From NCBI GenBank assembly GCA_964395715.1, contig CAYNAU010000001.1, forward strand, positions 372,001 to 436,000: a stretch of 64,000 bases of DNA, in the 5' to 3' direction. The DNA is from Porticoccus sp964395715 (GTDB taxonomy: Bacteria; Pseudomonadota; Gammaproteobacteria; Pseudomonadales; Porticoccaceae). Positions 25,133 through 33,854 of this stretch are shown piece after piece (within the stretch, counting starts at the first letter, position 1; each line of letters opens with the position of its first letter). A program made the translations under genes and the position numbers. The notes under the pieces were generated by a model. The model was given only the letters and a program-made list of their open reading frames with translations, was not told where the DNA came from and ran no database searches.

Positions 25133-26163
25133 TCTGTATCCAGTTCTTTGAGACAGCGCGAAAATGCTGCCAGATCATCCAGCTTGGTTTTCGCCAAACC
25201 GCTACCGATAGCGTCCTGGGCCATACTGACGCCCTCTGCCAGACTGGCGGCGACGCCTGCCGCATAGAGTGCAGCACCGGCATTGAGCGCCACCATATCT
25301 GACGCAATGCCACCATTTTTGGACAGCGCCTGCTTTACCATCGCCAAGCTTTCGGCCGCATCCGCCACCTTCAGATCCTGCAGGTGGCCGCGGACAATAT
25401 TGAAGTCCTCCGGAATAACTGAGTACTCCGTTATGTCTCCGCGGAAAAGCTCTGCCACCCAAGTCTCGGCAGCAATACTGATCTCATCCAGGCCGTCTGC
25501 CGAATGGACCACCAACACATGTTCAGCGCCCAACTCACGCATCACTTCTGCGACCGGTCTAAGCCACTGGCGATCAAAGACACCGAGCAGCATGTTGGGA
25601 ATACGCGCCGGATTAGTCAAAGGCCCGAGCAGGTTGAAAAGTGTCCGTGCAGCCAGCTCCCGGCGAGGGCCAATCGCGTGCTTCATGGCGCTGTGGTGAT
25701 TCACTGCAAACATGAAACCGACACCCACCTCTTCGACACACCGCGCCACCTCCGCCGGGGACAGGTCCAGGCAAACCCCGGCCGCCTCCAGCAAATCAGC
25801 GCTGCCGCTTTTACTACTCACTGAGCGGTTGCCATGCTTGGCCACTCTGGCGCCTGCCGCCGCGGCCACGAACGTGCTCGCGGTGGACACATTGAAAATA
25901 CCGGCGCTGTCGCCACCGGTACCGACGATGTCCACTAGGTGTTCACCACCGACACTCACCGGTGCCGCCAGTTCACGCATAACCTGCGCTGCAGCAGTGA
26001 TTTCCGAAACGGTTTCGCCCTTCATGCGCAACCCCACCAGAAAGCCGCCGATCTGCGCATCCGTTGCCTCTCCGGTCATGATCTGCTGCATCACCTCACG
26101 CATGTCTTCAATGCTGAGATCCTGCCTTTCAAGAACTGCCGCTATGGCCTGTTGAATATTCAT
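25129..26163 (-). CDS. trpD: Anthranilate phosphoribosyltransferase
   Basis: A 344-residue enzyme that joins anthranilate to PRPP. It shows the PRPP loop VGTGGDSAGIFNVSTA, KHGNRSVSSKSGSADLLE with the anthranilate site, and HHSAMKHAIGPRRELAARTLFN. It starts three bases after the trpG stop and overlaps trpC by four. Confidence 0.96.
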   Translation of the reverse strand: MNIQQAIAAVLERQDLSIEDMREVMQQIMTGEATDAQIGGFLVGLRMKGETVSEITAAAQVMRELAAPVSVGGEHLVDIVGTGGDSAGIFNVSTASTFVAAAAGARVAKHGNRSVSSKSGSADLLEAAGVCLDLSPAEVARCVEEVGVGFMFAVNHHSAMKHAIGPRRELAARTLFNLLGPLTNPARIPNMLLGVFDRQWLRPVAEVMRELGAEHVLVVHSADGLDEISIAAETWVAELFRGDITEYSVIPEDFNIVRGHLQDLKVADAAESLAMVKQALSKNGGIASDMVALNAGAALYAAGVAASLAEGVSMAQDAIGSGLAKTKLDDLAAFSRCLKELDTE

Positions 26164-26166
26164 GGC

Positions 26167-26745
26167 TCAACTCTTTAAAAAGTTTTCCAGCAGGTCGTGG
26201 CCGTGCTCGGTAAGGATGGATTCCGGATGGAACTGAACGCCTTCAATCGCAAACTCGCGATGGCGCACACCCATGATTTCATCGACACCACCGTTTTCAT
26301 TCTGTGTCCAGGCAGTGACTTCGAAACAGTCTGGAAGCGACTCGCGCTCAAGGATCAGGGAGTGGTAACGCGTGGCCTCGAATGGATTTGCCAAACCTCG
26401 AAATACGCCGCAATTATTGTGATAGACCGGCGACGTCTTGCCATGCATTACCTGGCGGGCACGTACCACTTTGGCGCCAAAGGCCTGACCGATACTCTGG
26501 TGACCAAGACAGATACCCAGCATGGGGATTTTCCCGGCAAACTCTGTCACCAGCGCAACGGAGATACCGGCTTCATTGGGCGTACAGGGCCCGGGAGAAA
26601 TCACAATTTTCTCGGGTGCCAGCGCGGCAATCTGATCCAGTGTGATCTCATCGTTGCGCACAACTTTTACTTCAGCATGCAACTCACCCAGGTACTGCAC
26701 CACGTTGTAGGTAAAGGAGTCGTAGTTATCAATCATCAATATCAC
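26167..26745 (-). CDS. trpG: Anthranilate synthase glutamine amidotransferase subunit
   Basis: A 192-residue class I amidotransferase that supplies ammonia to TrpE. The catalytic triad is visible in LGICLGHQSIGQAFGAKVVRA (Cys) and VQFHPESILTEHG (His, Glu), with the oxyanion segment ISPGPCTPNEAG. The GTG start is chosen because GAGGAG stands exactly seven bases upstream; the in-frame ATG nine bases later would be too far. The ribosome site overlaps the end of trpE, 11 bases upstream. Confidence 0.93.
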   Translation of the reverse strand: MILMIDNYDSFTYNVVQYLGELHAEVKVVRNDEITLDQIAALAPEKIVISPGPCTPNEAGISVALVTEFAGKIPMLGICLGHQSIGQAFGAKVVRARQVMHGKTSPVYHNNCGVFRGLANPFEATRYHSLILERESLPDCFEVTAWTQNENGGVDEIMGVRHREFAIEGVQFHPESILTEHGHDLLENFLKS

Positions 26746-26756
26746 GGCACAACTCC

Positions 26757-28223
26757 TCAAAGTACCAGGTCGGCAGCGCGGAATATGGCCCGCGCCTTGT
26801 TCATGGTCTCTTTCCACTCAAGCTCGGGAATCGAGTCCGCCACAATACCGGCACCGGCCTGCACATAAAGCTTGCCGCCCTTGATCACTGCAGTGCGAAT
26901 GGCAATGGCGGTGTCCATATTGCCGTTCCAGCCGATATAGCCCACGGCGCCGCCGTAGACACCGCGTTTCACCGGCTCCAGCTCGTCGATAATTTCCATG
27001 GCACGAATTTTTGGTGCACCGCTCAGCGTGCCTGCAGGCAGTGTCGCCCGCAACACATCAATGGCACTGATCTCCGGGGGCACCTGCCCGGTGACATTAG
27101 AGATAATATGCATCACGTGGGAATAGCGCTCTACCGACATTTTCTCAGTGAGTTTCACTGAACCCGTCAGCGCCACACGGCCGACATCATTGCGACCGAG
27201 ATCGATCAACATCAGGTGCTCGGCAATTTCTTTGGGGTCGGCCAGCATTTCCGCTTCCAGAGCCCTGTCCTCTTCCTCGGTACGGCCGCGGCGACGGGTT
27301 CCGGCGATGGGCCTAACCGTCACTTCGCCGTCTTCCAGGCGCGCCAGAATTTCCGGCGACGACCCCGCAATATGAAAATCATCGAGGTCCAAAAAATACA
27401 GGTAAGGGGACGGGTTGAGGCAGCGCAATGCCCGGTAAAGATTGAGCGGCTCCGCGGTAAAATCCATGGACAGTCGCTGGGAAGGGACAACCTGCATCAC
27501 ATCCCCGGCCAGCACATAGTCCTTGATAGTATTCACAGCATCCTTGTAGTTCTGCTCACCAAAACTGGAAACAAACGCGGACTCCTTCAAACCGCTGCCC
27601 GCCATGTTGAGCCCGGGCATTTCCGGCACCGGCAATTTCAGCTTGGCTTCCAGATCGTCGAGCCGCTCCTGGGCGCGTGACCAGGCATTGGGGGCCTTGG
27701 CATCTTCGTGCACTACCAGTATCAGCTTGCCCAGCAGGTTGTCAAAAATGACCACCTCGTCAGACACCATCAGCAGGATATCCGGGTTGCCCAACTCGTC
27801 AGGTGGGGTAGTGTTTTTCAGCCTGGGCTCCACGTAGCGCACCGTGTCATAGCCGAAGTAGCCCACCAGACCACCGGTGAAACGGGGTAACTGTGGCAAC
27901 TCAGGCATGCGGTAGGTGGCGTGAAATGCTTCAATATCCTGCAACGGATCAGTGGTGGTGCGACATTCCTGCTGCACGCCGTTGGTTTCGATGGTGAGCT
28001 GGTCGCCATAGACTTTGAGCACAGTGGAGGCGGGCAAACCTATCAAGGAATAACGCCCCCATTTTTCACCGCCCTGAACCGATTCAAACAGGTAGGAATA
28101 GGGCCCACGGGCCAGCTTCAGGTAACAGGACAGGGGGGTTTCGAGGTCGGCCAGCACCTCGCGCATCACCGGAATACGGTTATAGTTCTGCTCGGCCAGC
28201 TCGGCAAATTCTTTCGGGGTCAT
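26757..28223 (-). CDS. trpE: Anthranilate synthase component I
   Basis: A 488-residue chorismate-utilising enzyme that makes anthranilate with TrpG. The N-terminal regulatory domain carries the tryptophan-binding FESVQGGEKWGRYS segment. The catalytic domain carries FHIAGSSPEILARLEDGEV, RPIAGTRRRGRTEEED, LPAGTLSGAPKIRAME and the chorismate-binding C-terminal ELEWKETMNKA. First gene of the trpEGDC operon. No Trp-codon leader peptide is visible upstream. Confidence 0.96.
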   Translation of the reverse strand: MTPKEFAELAEQNYNRIPVMREVLADLETPLSCYLKLARGPYSYLFESVQGGEKWGRYSLIGLPASTVLKVYGDQLTIETNGVQQECRTTTDPLQDIEAFHATYRMPELPQLPRFTGGLVGYFGYDTVRYVEPRLKNTTPPDELGNPDILLMVSDEVVIFDNLLGKLILVVHEDAKAPNAWSRAQERLDDLEAKLKLPVPEMPGLNMAGSGLKESAFVSSFGEQNYKDAVNTIKDYVLAGDVMQVVPSQRLSMDFTAEPLNLYRALRCLNPSPYLYFLDLDDFHIAGSSPEILARLEDGEVTVRPIAGTRRRGRTEEEDRALEAEMLADPKEIAEHLMLIDLGRNDVGRVALTGSVKLTEKMSVERYSHVMHIISNVTGQVPPEISAIDVLRATLPAGTLSGAPKIRAMEIIDELEPVKRGVYGGAVGYIGWNGNMDTAIAIRTAVIKGGKLYVQAGAGIVADSIPELEWKETMNKARAIFRAADLVL

Positions 28224-28433
28224 GGTTCTTCCCTTGCGCTTACAAACGCAGATTATTCAGACAAAAAGGGGCAAAAAAGTGGCCGCCATTCAGGCAGCAG
28301 GGATCAGCAGCCGCGCCATCGCCAGCCGAGTTGAGCAGAAATGAGAGATGGGCAATTACCGAATGCCACAATAGCCTCCAATTGTCAGAGGGCGCATTCT
28401 AATTCATTCAACCGTTGCTGCAAAGTCAACGAC
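28224..28433 (-). promoter_or_regulatory. trpE upstream region
   Basis: About 210 bases between rpe and trpE. A TTGACT box read leftward near the rpe stop could serve as a -35 element, and the spacing to TGAATT or TAGAAT is ambiguous. I found no tryptophan-rich leader peptide and no convincing attenuator. The gph gene that stands here in Pseudomonas is absent. Confidence 0.35.
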
Positions 28434-29096
28434 TTAGGCAAGTGCCGCGCGCATCGCACCGATAGCCGCCCGGTAGTCATCCTGGCCATAAATCGCCGAA
28501 CCGGCAACAAAGGTATCAGCACCTGCATCGGCAATTTCACGGATATTATCCGCAGTGACGCCGCCATCAATCTCCAGGCGGATATCACGGCCACTGGCAT
28601 CAATCAATGCCCGGGCTTCCCGCAACTTGCCGAGGGTAGCCGGAATAAACTTCTGCCCCCCGAAACCCGGGTTAACGGACATCAGCAGCAGAACATCAAT
28701 CTTGTCGAGGACATATTTGACCTGCTCAAGGCTGGTGGCCGGATTTAGGACAAGACCACTTTTGCAGCCGGCATCGCGAATCAGTTGCAGAGAGCGGTCA
28801 ACATGACGGGAGGCCTCCGGGTGAAAGGTGATCCAGCTGGCACCGGCATCGGCAAAATCGCCGATCAACTGATCTACCGGGTCAACCATCAGGTGCACAT
28901 CAATGGGCGCAGTGACCCCAAAATTGCGCAATGCCTTGCACACCATCGGACCAATGGTCAGGTTGGGCACATAGTGATTGTCCATCACGTCGAAGTGCAC
29001 CACATCGGCACCGGCTGCCAGAACCGCATCCACTTCAGCACCTAACCGGGCAAAATCCGCCGAGAGGATAGAAGGTGCAATCAGGTAGTCTGTCAT
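28434..29096 (-). CDS. rpe: Ribulose-phosphate 3-epimerase
   Basis: A 220-residue TIM-barrel enzyme that interconverts ribulose-5-P and xylulose-5-P. It shows the N-terminal IAPSILSADFARLG, the metal ligands in HFDVMDNHYVPNLTIGP and HLMV, MSVNPGFGGQKFI and EIDGGV. The start giving MTDYLIAPS matches the family; longer frames are not supported. Placed upstream of trpE as in other gammaproteobacteria. Confidence 0.95.
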   Translation of the reverse strand: MTDYLIAPSILSADFARLGAEVDAVLAAGADVVHFDVMDNHYVPNLTIGPMVCKALRNFGVTAPIDVHLMVDPVDQLIGDFADAGASWITFHPEASRHVDRSLQLIRDAGCKSGLVLNPATSLEQVKYVLDKIDVLLLMSVNPGFGGQKFIPATLGKLREARALIDASGRDIRLEIDGGVTADNIREIADAGADTFVAGSAIYGQDDYRAAIGAMRAALA

Positions 29097-29173
29097 GGTC
29101 GTTTCCGGCTCCGTTTCGTTGCGGCGTACTATGCCGCAGAACCGCCGTAGCTGCAATCCGGCCCCTGTGGAGA

Positions 29174-30694
29174 TCACTCCCCAGCAATATGCTTTGGTGC
29201 CTGGCAACCCCGCGCGCAGCATCGACCCGGCTGACGTGAAGTGCGCTTTCCTTCATCCAGTACACCCCTGTCCAGCAGGCGCTCCACCAACTCGCGCTTC
29301 TCGTAGGTGGGATAGTTGCGCCATATCTCCCGCTTCATCGCTTCCGGAGAACCACCCCCGTGCAGGGAGATCACCGAGTACCACCCCCCCTGATGAGAAG
29401 CAGTCAGGTCCTCAATAAAACGTGACACTTCCAGACGCTTATCCGCAGGAATATCCTGCCGACCACCCAGCACCGCCGCCAGGGATGCGGCTGTTTCCGG
29501 GTTGTGATCCTCATCGGGACCCGGAAGTGCGACAATCATTCCGCCCGATACATAGTGGGCCAGACGGTGCATGTCATAGATCTTGTTGGCAAGCAGCAAC
29601 TTGCCGATATTGCTGAATACGGCGTCCGGCATGACCAGGCCCGCCGGGTCCTGCTGACAATAGACGGACGCGGCTACCCCACAGGCGTAAAAACTCTCAG
29701 TGATGGTAATAAGGTCCACCATCGCATCGCGGATATGTCCGTGACGGTCGGGATCGAGACCATTAGCTTCTGTCACCAGTGCACCGGCACCGATCAGCAG
29801 GTCGCCAAACCCGGCCCGCGCCCCGATACAGGAGTGCCGATGATGTGTGGCATAACTGGTGGTGAGGAAGCCACCCTCCTCACACTCCCCCGCCAGAAAC
29901 ACCCGCTCATGGGGCACAAACACGTCTTCAAAAATGACCACGCCGGTGGATTGCCCGTATTTGGCAGAAAATTTTGCGGCAGCTTCCCCCGGGCGGCCCG
30001 CGGGTCTGGCAATAATCGTCACCCCGGGTGCGTCGACCGGAACGGCACAGGCCACGGCAAAATCGGCGTCCTCCGGACGATGGGTGCGACAGGGCATCAC
30101 CAGAAATTCGTGCATATAGGGGGCACCGGTGACAATCGCCTTGGTACCGCTGATCACAATGCCATCTGCGCGGCGCTTCTTTATATGCACATACACATCT
30201 GCATTGTTCTGCTGCCCCGGACGCAGGGAGCGATCTCCCTTGGCATCAGTCATGGCAACCCCCAGGGTCAGGTCCTGATCCTGAACATCGTGCAGATAAT
30301 TCAAGAAGCGCTGATGGTAGTCGGTTCCATGGGTCTCATCCGTCTGCCAGGTCGACTGGTAGAGGGCATTCAGGGCATCGTGGGACAGATAGCGCTGGGC
30401 ACAACCCGATTCCGCACAAACCAGTCTTACCGCCTCCAGTTTGTTGAGCAAATCATTGCTGTCTTCGCTGATATGCAGCATGCGGTTGACCAGTTTCCCG
30501 GAGGTTTTCTGCGTCGCCGACATCAGCTCGGCATACTGGAGTTTCTGCGCGAAATCGTAGGTTACCCCAACGGCGGCCACACCCGGGGCCAACAGTGGCT
30601 CATCGGCCACACTGGCCACGCGCTGCCCATTAAGAAACACCTTCGGTTGATATCGCCTTAATGACTCTCTGTAATCCGCACTATCCATCAACAT
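29174..30694 (-). CDS. HpaB/AbfD-family flavoprotein, cluster-deficient 4-hydroxybutyryl-CoA dehydratase homologue
   Basis: A 506-residue acyl-CoA-dehydrogenase-fold protein that resembles clostridial 4-hydroxybutyryl-CoA dehydratase throughout (TYDFAQ, GAMTD-like VAMTDAKGDRS, VVIFEDVFVPHERVF, SYATHHRHS, LHGGGSPEAM). AbfD uses three Cys and one His for its [4Fe-4S] cluster. By my alignment the first Cys (C98) and the His (H285) are kept, but the second and third Cys are Tyr102 and Ala292. A flavin-only oxygenase or isomerase role like HpaB is therefore more likely. It is controlled, by position, by the divergent TetR gene. Confidence 0.75.
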   Translation of the reverse strand: MLMDSADYRESLRRYQPKVFLNGQRVASVADEPLLAPGVAAVGVTYDFAQKLQYAELMSATQKTSGKLVNRMLHISEDSNDLLNKLEAVRLVCAESGCAQRYLSHDALNALYQSTWQTDETHGTDYHQRFLNYLHDVQDQDLTLGVAMTDAKGDRSLRPGQQNNADVYVHIKKRRADGIVISGTKAIVTGAPYMHEFLVMPCRTHRPEDADFAVACAVPVDAPGVTIIARPAGRPGEAAAKFSAKYGQSTGVVIFEDVFVPHERVFLAGECEEGGFLTTSYATHHRHSCIGARAGFGDLLIGAGALVTEANGLDPDRHGHIRDAMVDLITITESFYACGVAASVYCQQDPAGLVMPDAVFSNIGKLLLANKIYDMHRLAHYVSGGMIVALPGPDEDHNPETAASLAAVLGGRQDIPADKRLEVSRFIEDLTASHQGGWYSVISLHGGGSPEAMKREIWRNYPTYEKRELVERLLDRGVLDEGKRTSRQPGRCCARGCQAPKHIAGE

Positions 30695-30717
30695 TATGAA
30701 ACGCCCTGAAATAACAA

Positions 30718-30745
30718 TTGACGAATAATCTAACGCTGTTAGAAT
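30718..30745 (+). promoter_or_regulatory. TetR promoter with embedded operator
   Basis: TTGACG (30718-30723) and TAGAAT (30740-30745) with a 16-base spacer read toward the TetR gene. The inverted repeat CTAAC-GCT-GTTAG (30730-30742) covers the spacer and the first bases of the -10 box, where a bound TetR dimer would block the promoter. It lies about 40 bases upstream of the divergent flavoprotein start and could control both. Confidence 0.6.
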
Positions 30746-30790
30746 TTTAGTTCAAGCACAGTAAGCTAATTGGCCAAAACATGGTCAGGA

Positions 30791-31408
30791 ATGATTTTGA
30801 ATAAACGACGTCCAGCCACTAAAGAGCTGAAACGGGATATTATCCTCAACGCCGCACGCCTGGTTTTTGAACAGGAAGGTCTCGAAGGCGCCAGCCTGAG
30901 AGCCATTGCCAAGGCTGCCGGATACACCCCGGCCGCCCTGTATTTTCACTTTGACTCCAAGGAAGCAGTTTACGCAGAGTTGCTGTCCCACTCCCTCAAT
31001 GCCCTGCGCAATGCCACGGAAGAAGCTATCGCCCGCGAGGACAACCCCGCTGAACGCCTGAAAGCTGCCGCCATGGCTTTTTTCCATTTCTACCGCGACA
31101 ACCCGGGGGATCTCGATCTGGGTTTCTACCTGTTCCGTGGCGGCATGAAACCCAAGGGCCTGGGAAAGGAACGCAATCTCGCGCTAAACAAGCAGCTGCA
31201 TGACAGCCTGCTGCCCATTACCAGCGCCGCTCTGGCCCTGGGGGCCTCAGAAAGCCATGCACGGGAAATCACTGCCAACCTCTTTGCACACGCAACCGGG
31301 CTGCTGCTACTGGCCCACACCGGCCGCATTCGCATATTCAACGCCAACGCCGAGGTCATGATGCAGGATTACGCAACCACTCTGGCAAGCCAGGCTGCAC
31401 AGGTATAA
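30791..31408 (+). CDS. TetR-family transcriptional regulator
   Basis: A repressor of about 205 residues with the N-terminal TetR helix-turn-helix (ILNAARLVFEQEGLEGASLRAIAKAAGYTPAALYFHFDSKEAVY) and a helical ligand domain. The exact start is uncertain: the ATG used here, a TTG six bases later with better-spaced AGGA, or an upstream TTG at 30770. It is divergent from the AbfD-like gene and four bases ahead of the isochorismatase gene, so the three probably form one regulated unit. Ligand unknown. Confidence 0.85.
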   Translation: MILNKRRPATKELKRDIILNAARLVFEQEGLEGASLRAIAKAAGYTPAALYFHFDSKEAVYAELLSHSLNALRNATEEAIAREDNPAERLKAAAMAFFHFYRDNPGDLDLGFYLFRGGMKPKGLGKERNLALNKQLHDSLLPITSAALALGASESHAREITANLFAHATGLLLLAHTGRIRIFNANAEVMMQDYATTLASQAAQV

Positions 31409-31412
31409 ACAA

Positions 31413-31949
31413 ATGTCTCTTGTGGATCCCCGCCGCTGCGCCCTTGTGGTTGTAGATATTCAAAGCCGCCTGATGCCGGCAATCCACAATGCCGATAGCG
31501 TGATTCAGAATACCCGGAGGCTACTGCAAGCCTCCCGGTTACTGAATATTCCCCGCCTGTTCACAGAACACAATACAGAGGGCCTGGGACATACCGATGA
31601 GCGCCTCGACATACAGCCCGGAGAACCGGTGCTTGAGAAAATGACCTTCAATGCCTGTCAAGCTCGAGGAGCAGATGTGGCGATGCCAATGGGTAAGCAA
31701 CTGATCGTGACAGGCTGTGAAGCCCACGTCTGCGTACTGCAAACCGTCTTCGGTCTGGTGGAAGCGGGAAAGCAGGTGTTCGTCACCAGCGATGCCATCG
31801 GCTCGCGAACCGCGGACAACCGCGATGCCGCCCTTCGGCGTATGGCAGACAACGGCGCGGAAATCGTCTCCACGGAAATGGTGCTATTCGAGTGGTTGGG
31901 CAGTGCCGATCATCCCCGGTTCCGGGATGTGTTGCGGCTGATCAAGTAA
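31413..31949 (+). CDS. Isochorismatase-family hydrolase
   Basis: A 178-residue cysteine hydrolase. The likely triad is Asp in VVVDIQSRLM, Lys in LEKMTFNA and Cys in VTGCEAHVCVLQTV, as in nicotinamidases and YcaC/isochorismatase-like enzymes. The substrate is not evident. The gene starts four bases after the TetR stop, implying co-transcription and a role in the same pathway as the flavoprotein. Confidence 0.85.
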   Translation: MSLVDPRRCALVVVDIQSRLMPAIHNADSVIQNTRRLLQASRLLNIPRLFTEHNTEGLGHTDERLDIQPGEPVLEKMTFNACQARGADVAMPMGKQLIVTGCEAHVCVLQTVFGLVEAGKQVFVTSDAIGSRTADNRDAALRRMADNGAEIVSTEMVLFEWLGSADHPRFRDVLRLIK

Positions 31950-31966
31950 CAAACTGGAAACGCCTT

Positions 31967-32422
31967 TCAACGCGCCTTGCTGCCCTCGTAAAGAGACCTG
32001 AAGCGTTTTGCGCTGAACCCATCCATACGCTTGCTTCCCTCCAGAATCACGGGCACGCCACGACCATTGAGCGCCTCAAAATCCCGCCGCCCTTTACGGG
32101 ATGTCTCAATGTCGTATTCATTGAATGCAATACCTTCCTGCTGGAAGTAGCGCCGCGCTTTCTTGCAGACGCCACACCATTCGGCGCTGTACATCACCAC
32201 CTTGCCCAGCTCTCTCGCATCGAGGAAGTCACTGTCAGATACCGAGGGGGAGTTAATCGTGTTGATCTTCAGCTCCAGGGACTGTGCGGAAACATCTTCC
32301 GGCTTCTGATCACTGAAATGGGTACGGCCACTGGCATCTTTCCAGGAATAGATTTCCCCCTGAGCCGGGGAAAAGCCCAGAAAAACCGTTGCCAGAAAAA
32401 TACCAATCCAGGGCCTGATCAT
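31967..32422 (-). CDS. Exported DUF4124-glutaredoxin fusion protein
   Basis: A protein of about 151 residues with a signal peptide (MIRPWIGIFLATVFLGFSPAQG), a DUF4124 motif (EIYSWKDASGRTHFSDQKP) and a glutaredoxin domain with the redox pair in AEWCGVCKKA and the cis-Pro loop RGVPVIL. It should act as a periplasmic thiol-disulfide protein; the partner is unknown. The start ATG has GGGAAT about ten bases upstream. It is divergent from purU. Confidence 0.82.
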   Translation of the reverse strand: MIRPWIGIFLATVFLGFSPAQGEIYSWKDASGRTHFSDQKPEDVSAQSLELKINTINSPSVSDSDFLDARELGKVVMYSAEWCGVCKKARRYFQQEGIAFNEYDIETSRKGRRDFEALNGRGVPVILEGSKRMDGFSAKRFRSLYEGSKAR

Positions 32423-32538
32423 GATCTCAATTCCCTTTGTCAAACTTGATAGTAAAACCACAGTATAATCCCAGTCCGGGTCGCCCACGGCAACCCGTCA
32501 TACTCAAGAATGGACACGCTACCGGACACCCTCAAACC

Positions 32539-33396
32539 ATGAGTGAGCACAGTTATCGCCTGATCATTTCCTGCCCTGACCGCGTCGGTCTGGTCGCTGC
32601 CGTCAGTACCTTCCTGGCACAGGAGGGCGGCCTGCTCACGGAGGCCAACTATTATTGTGACCCGGAGAGCAACTGGTTCTTCATGCGACAGGTGATCGCC
32701 GCCAACTCCCTGCCCTACGGACCCGAGGAACTCTGCGCACGCTTTGCCCCACTGGCCGAGCAGTACCAGATGCAATGGCGACTGACCGATACCGGCACAC
32801 CGAAACGCGTTGTGTTGATGGCCAGCAAACAGGCACACTGCCTATCAGATCTGCTGTATCGTTGGCGCAGCAAGGAAATGCAGTTTGACATTCCCTGCGT
32901 CATCTCCAACCACGACGACCTGCGCAGTTACGTCAACTGGCACAACATCCCCTACCACCACACGCCGGTAGACCCGGACAACAAGGCACAGCACTTTAGC
33001 GAGGTGGAACAACTGATCGAACAGAGCCAAGCCGATGTGATTGTGCTGGCCCGCTACATGCAGATCCTGCCCCCGGCATTGTGCGCCCGCTATCCGGGGC
33101 AAATCATCAATATCCACCACAGCTTCCTGCCCGCCTTTGTCGGCGCTAAACCCTATCACCAGGCGGCGGAGCGTGGCGTTAAACTGATCGGCGCCACCTG
33201 CCACTATGTCACCAGCGACCTGGATGCCGGGCCGATCATTGAGCAGGACGTGGTGCGCATCACTCACCACGACAGTATTCCCGACCTGGTGCGCAAGGGT
33301 AAGGATGTGGAGAAGACAGTGTTGGCCAAGGGCCTGCGCTATCACCTGGAAGATCGGGTACTACTGCACGGTAACAAGACGATTGTCTTTGAATAA
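32539..33396 (+). CDS. purU: Formyltetrahydrofolate deformylase
   Basis: A 285-residue enzyme that hydrolyses 10-formyl-THF to formate and THF, balancing one-carbon pools and feeding formate to PurT-type purine synthesis. An N-terminal ACT domain (CPDRVGLVAAVSTFLAQEGG) is followed by a formyltransferase domain with NIHHSFLPAFVGA and HYVTSDLDAGPIIEQD, which hold the catalytic Asn, His and Asp. The start giving MSEHSYRLII fits the family. Confidence 0.94.
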   Translation: MSEHSYRLIISCPDRVGLVAAVSTFLAQEGGLLTEANYYCDPESNWFFMRQVIAANSLPYGPEELCARFAPLAEQYQMQWRLTDTGTPKRVVLMASKQAHCLSDLLYRWRSKEMQFDIPCVISNHDDLRSYVNWHNIPYHHTPVDPDNKAQHFSEVEQLIEQSQADVIVLARYMQILPPALCARYPGQIINIHHSFLPAFVGAKPYHQAAERGVKLIGATCHYVTSDLDAGPIIEQDVVRITHHDSIPDLVRKGKDVEKTVLAKGLRYHLEDRVLLHGNKTIVFE

Positions 33397-33405
33397 ACGA
33401 ACGCG

Positions 33406-33852
33406 CTAGCGCCTGCCTTTGCCGGCCACCCAGAATTTCTGCATCTCGATGTACATGAAGGAGGCTGTCCAGCCGATCAGGATAAGTCCTGTCAGTGCTT
33501 CCAGCCCGGCCAGGAATCGAATGTGCCCGAACGGTTCAATATCCCCGTAGCCGAGGGACGTGTAGTTACTGAAAGAGAAATAGGCACAGTCGAGAATCGA
33601 CCCGTCAAAATTACCGCCCAGGGAACCAGCACCTCCAACCTGCAACAACAGGTAGTAGGCATAGGCAAACACCCATATTTCCGCCACGTGGGCAAGAAAC
33701 GCCCCACAGATGCCACACAACACCCGAAATCTCGGCGCAATGCCCAACTTCGGCAGCAACAGTGCCAGCCGGTACAATGCCTCGTAGTGAATCAACACCG
33801 CAATACCCACCACGGCGGAGTTGAACAGGAAAATTTTGCCTAACCCTTCCAC
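33406..33852 (-). CDS. Small two-helix potassium channel-like protein
   Basis: A 148-residue membrane protein with four hydrophobic segments. The selectivity-filter motif TSLGYGD lies in a pore loop between the last two, as in the Ion_trans_2 family of bacterial K+ channels. There is no RCK or other gating domain. The gene is two bases from the upstream DUF2784 gene, so the pair is an operon. Ion specificity is inferred from GYGD. Confidence 0.8.
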   Translation of the reverse strand: MEGLGKIFLFNSAVVGIAVLIHYEALYRLALLLPKLGIAPRFRVLCGICGAFLAHVAEIWVFAYAYYLLLQVGGAGSLGGNFDGSILDCAYFSFSNYTSLGYGDIEPFGHIRFLAGLEALTGLILIGWTASFMYIEMQKFWVAGKGRR

Positions 33853-33854
33853 GG

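Noticed and set aside
28257..28433. Tryptophan attenuator before trpE
   Set aside because: Short frames exist but none has tandem Trp codons, and no terminator/antiterminator pair is visible.
29859..30119. Small Ser/Pro-rich frame on the plus strand within the AbfD-like gene
   Set aside because: Complement of a conserved catalytic region; no ribosome site and no homologue recognised.
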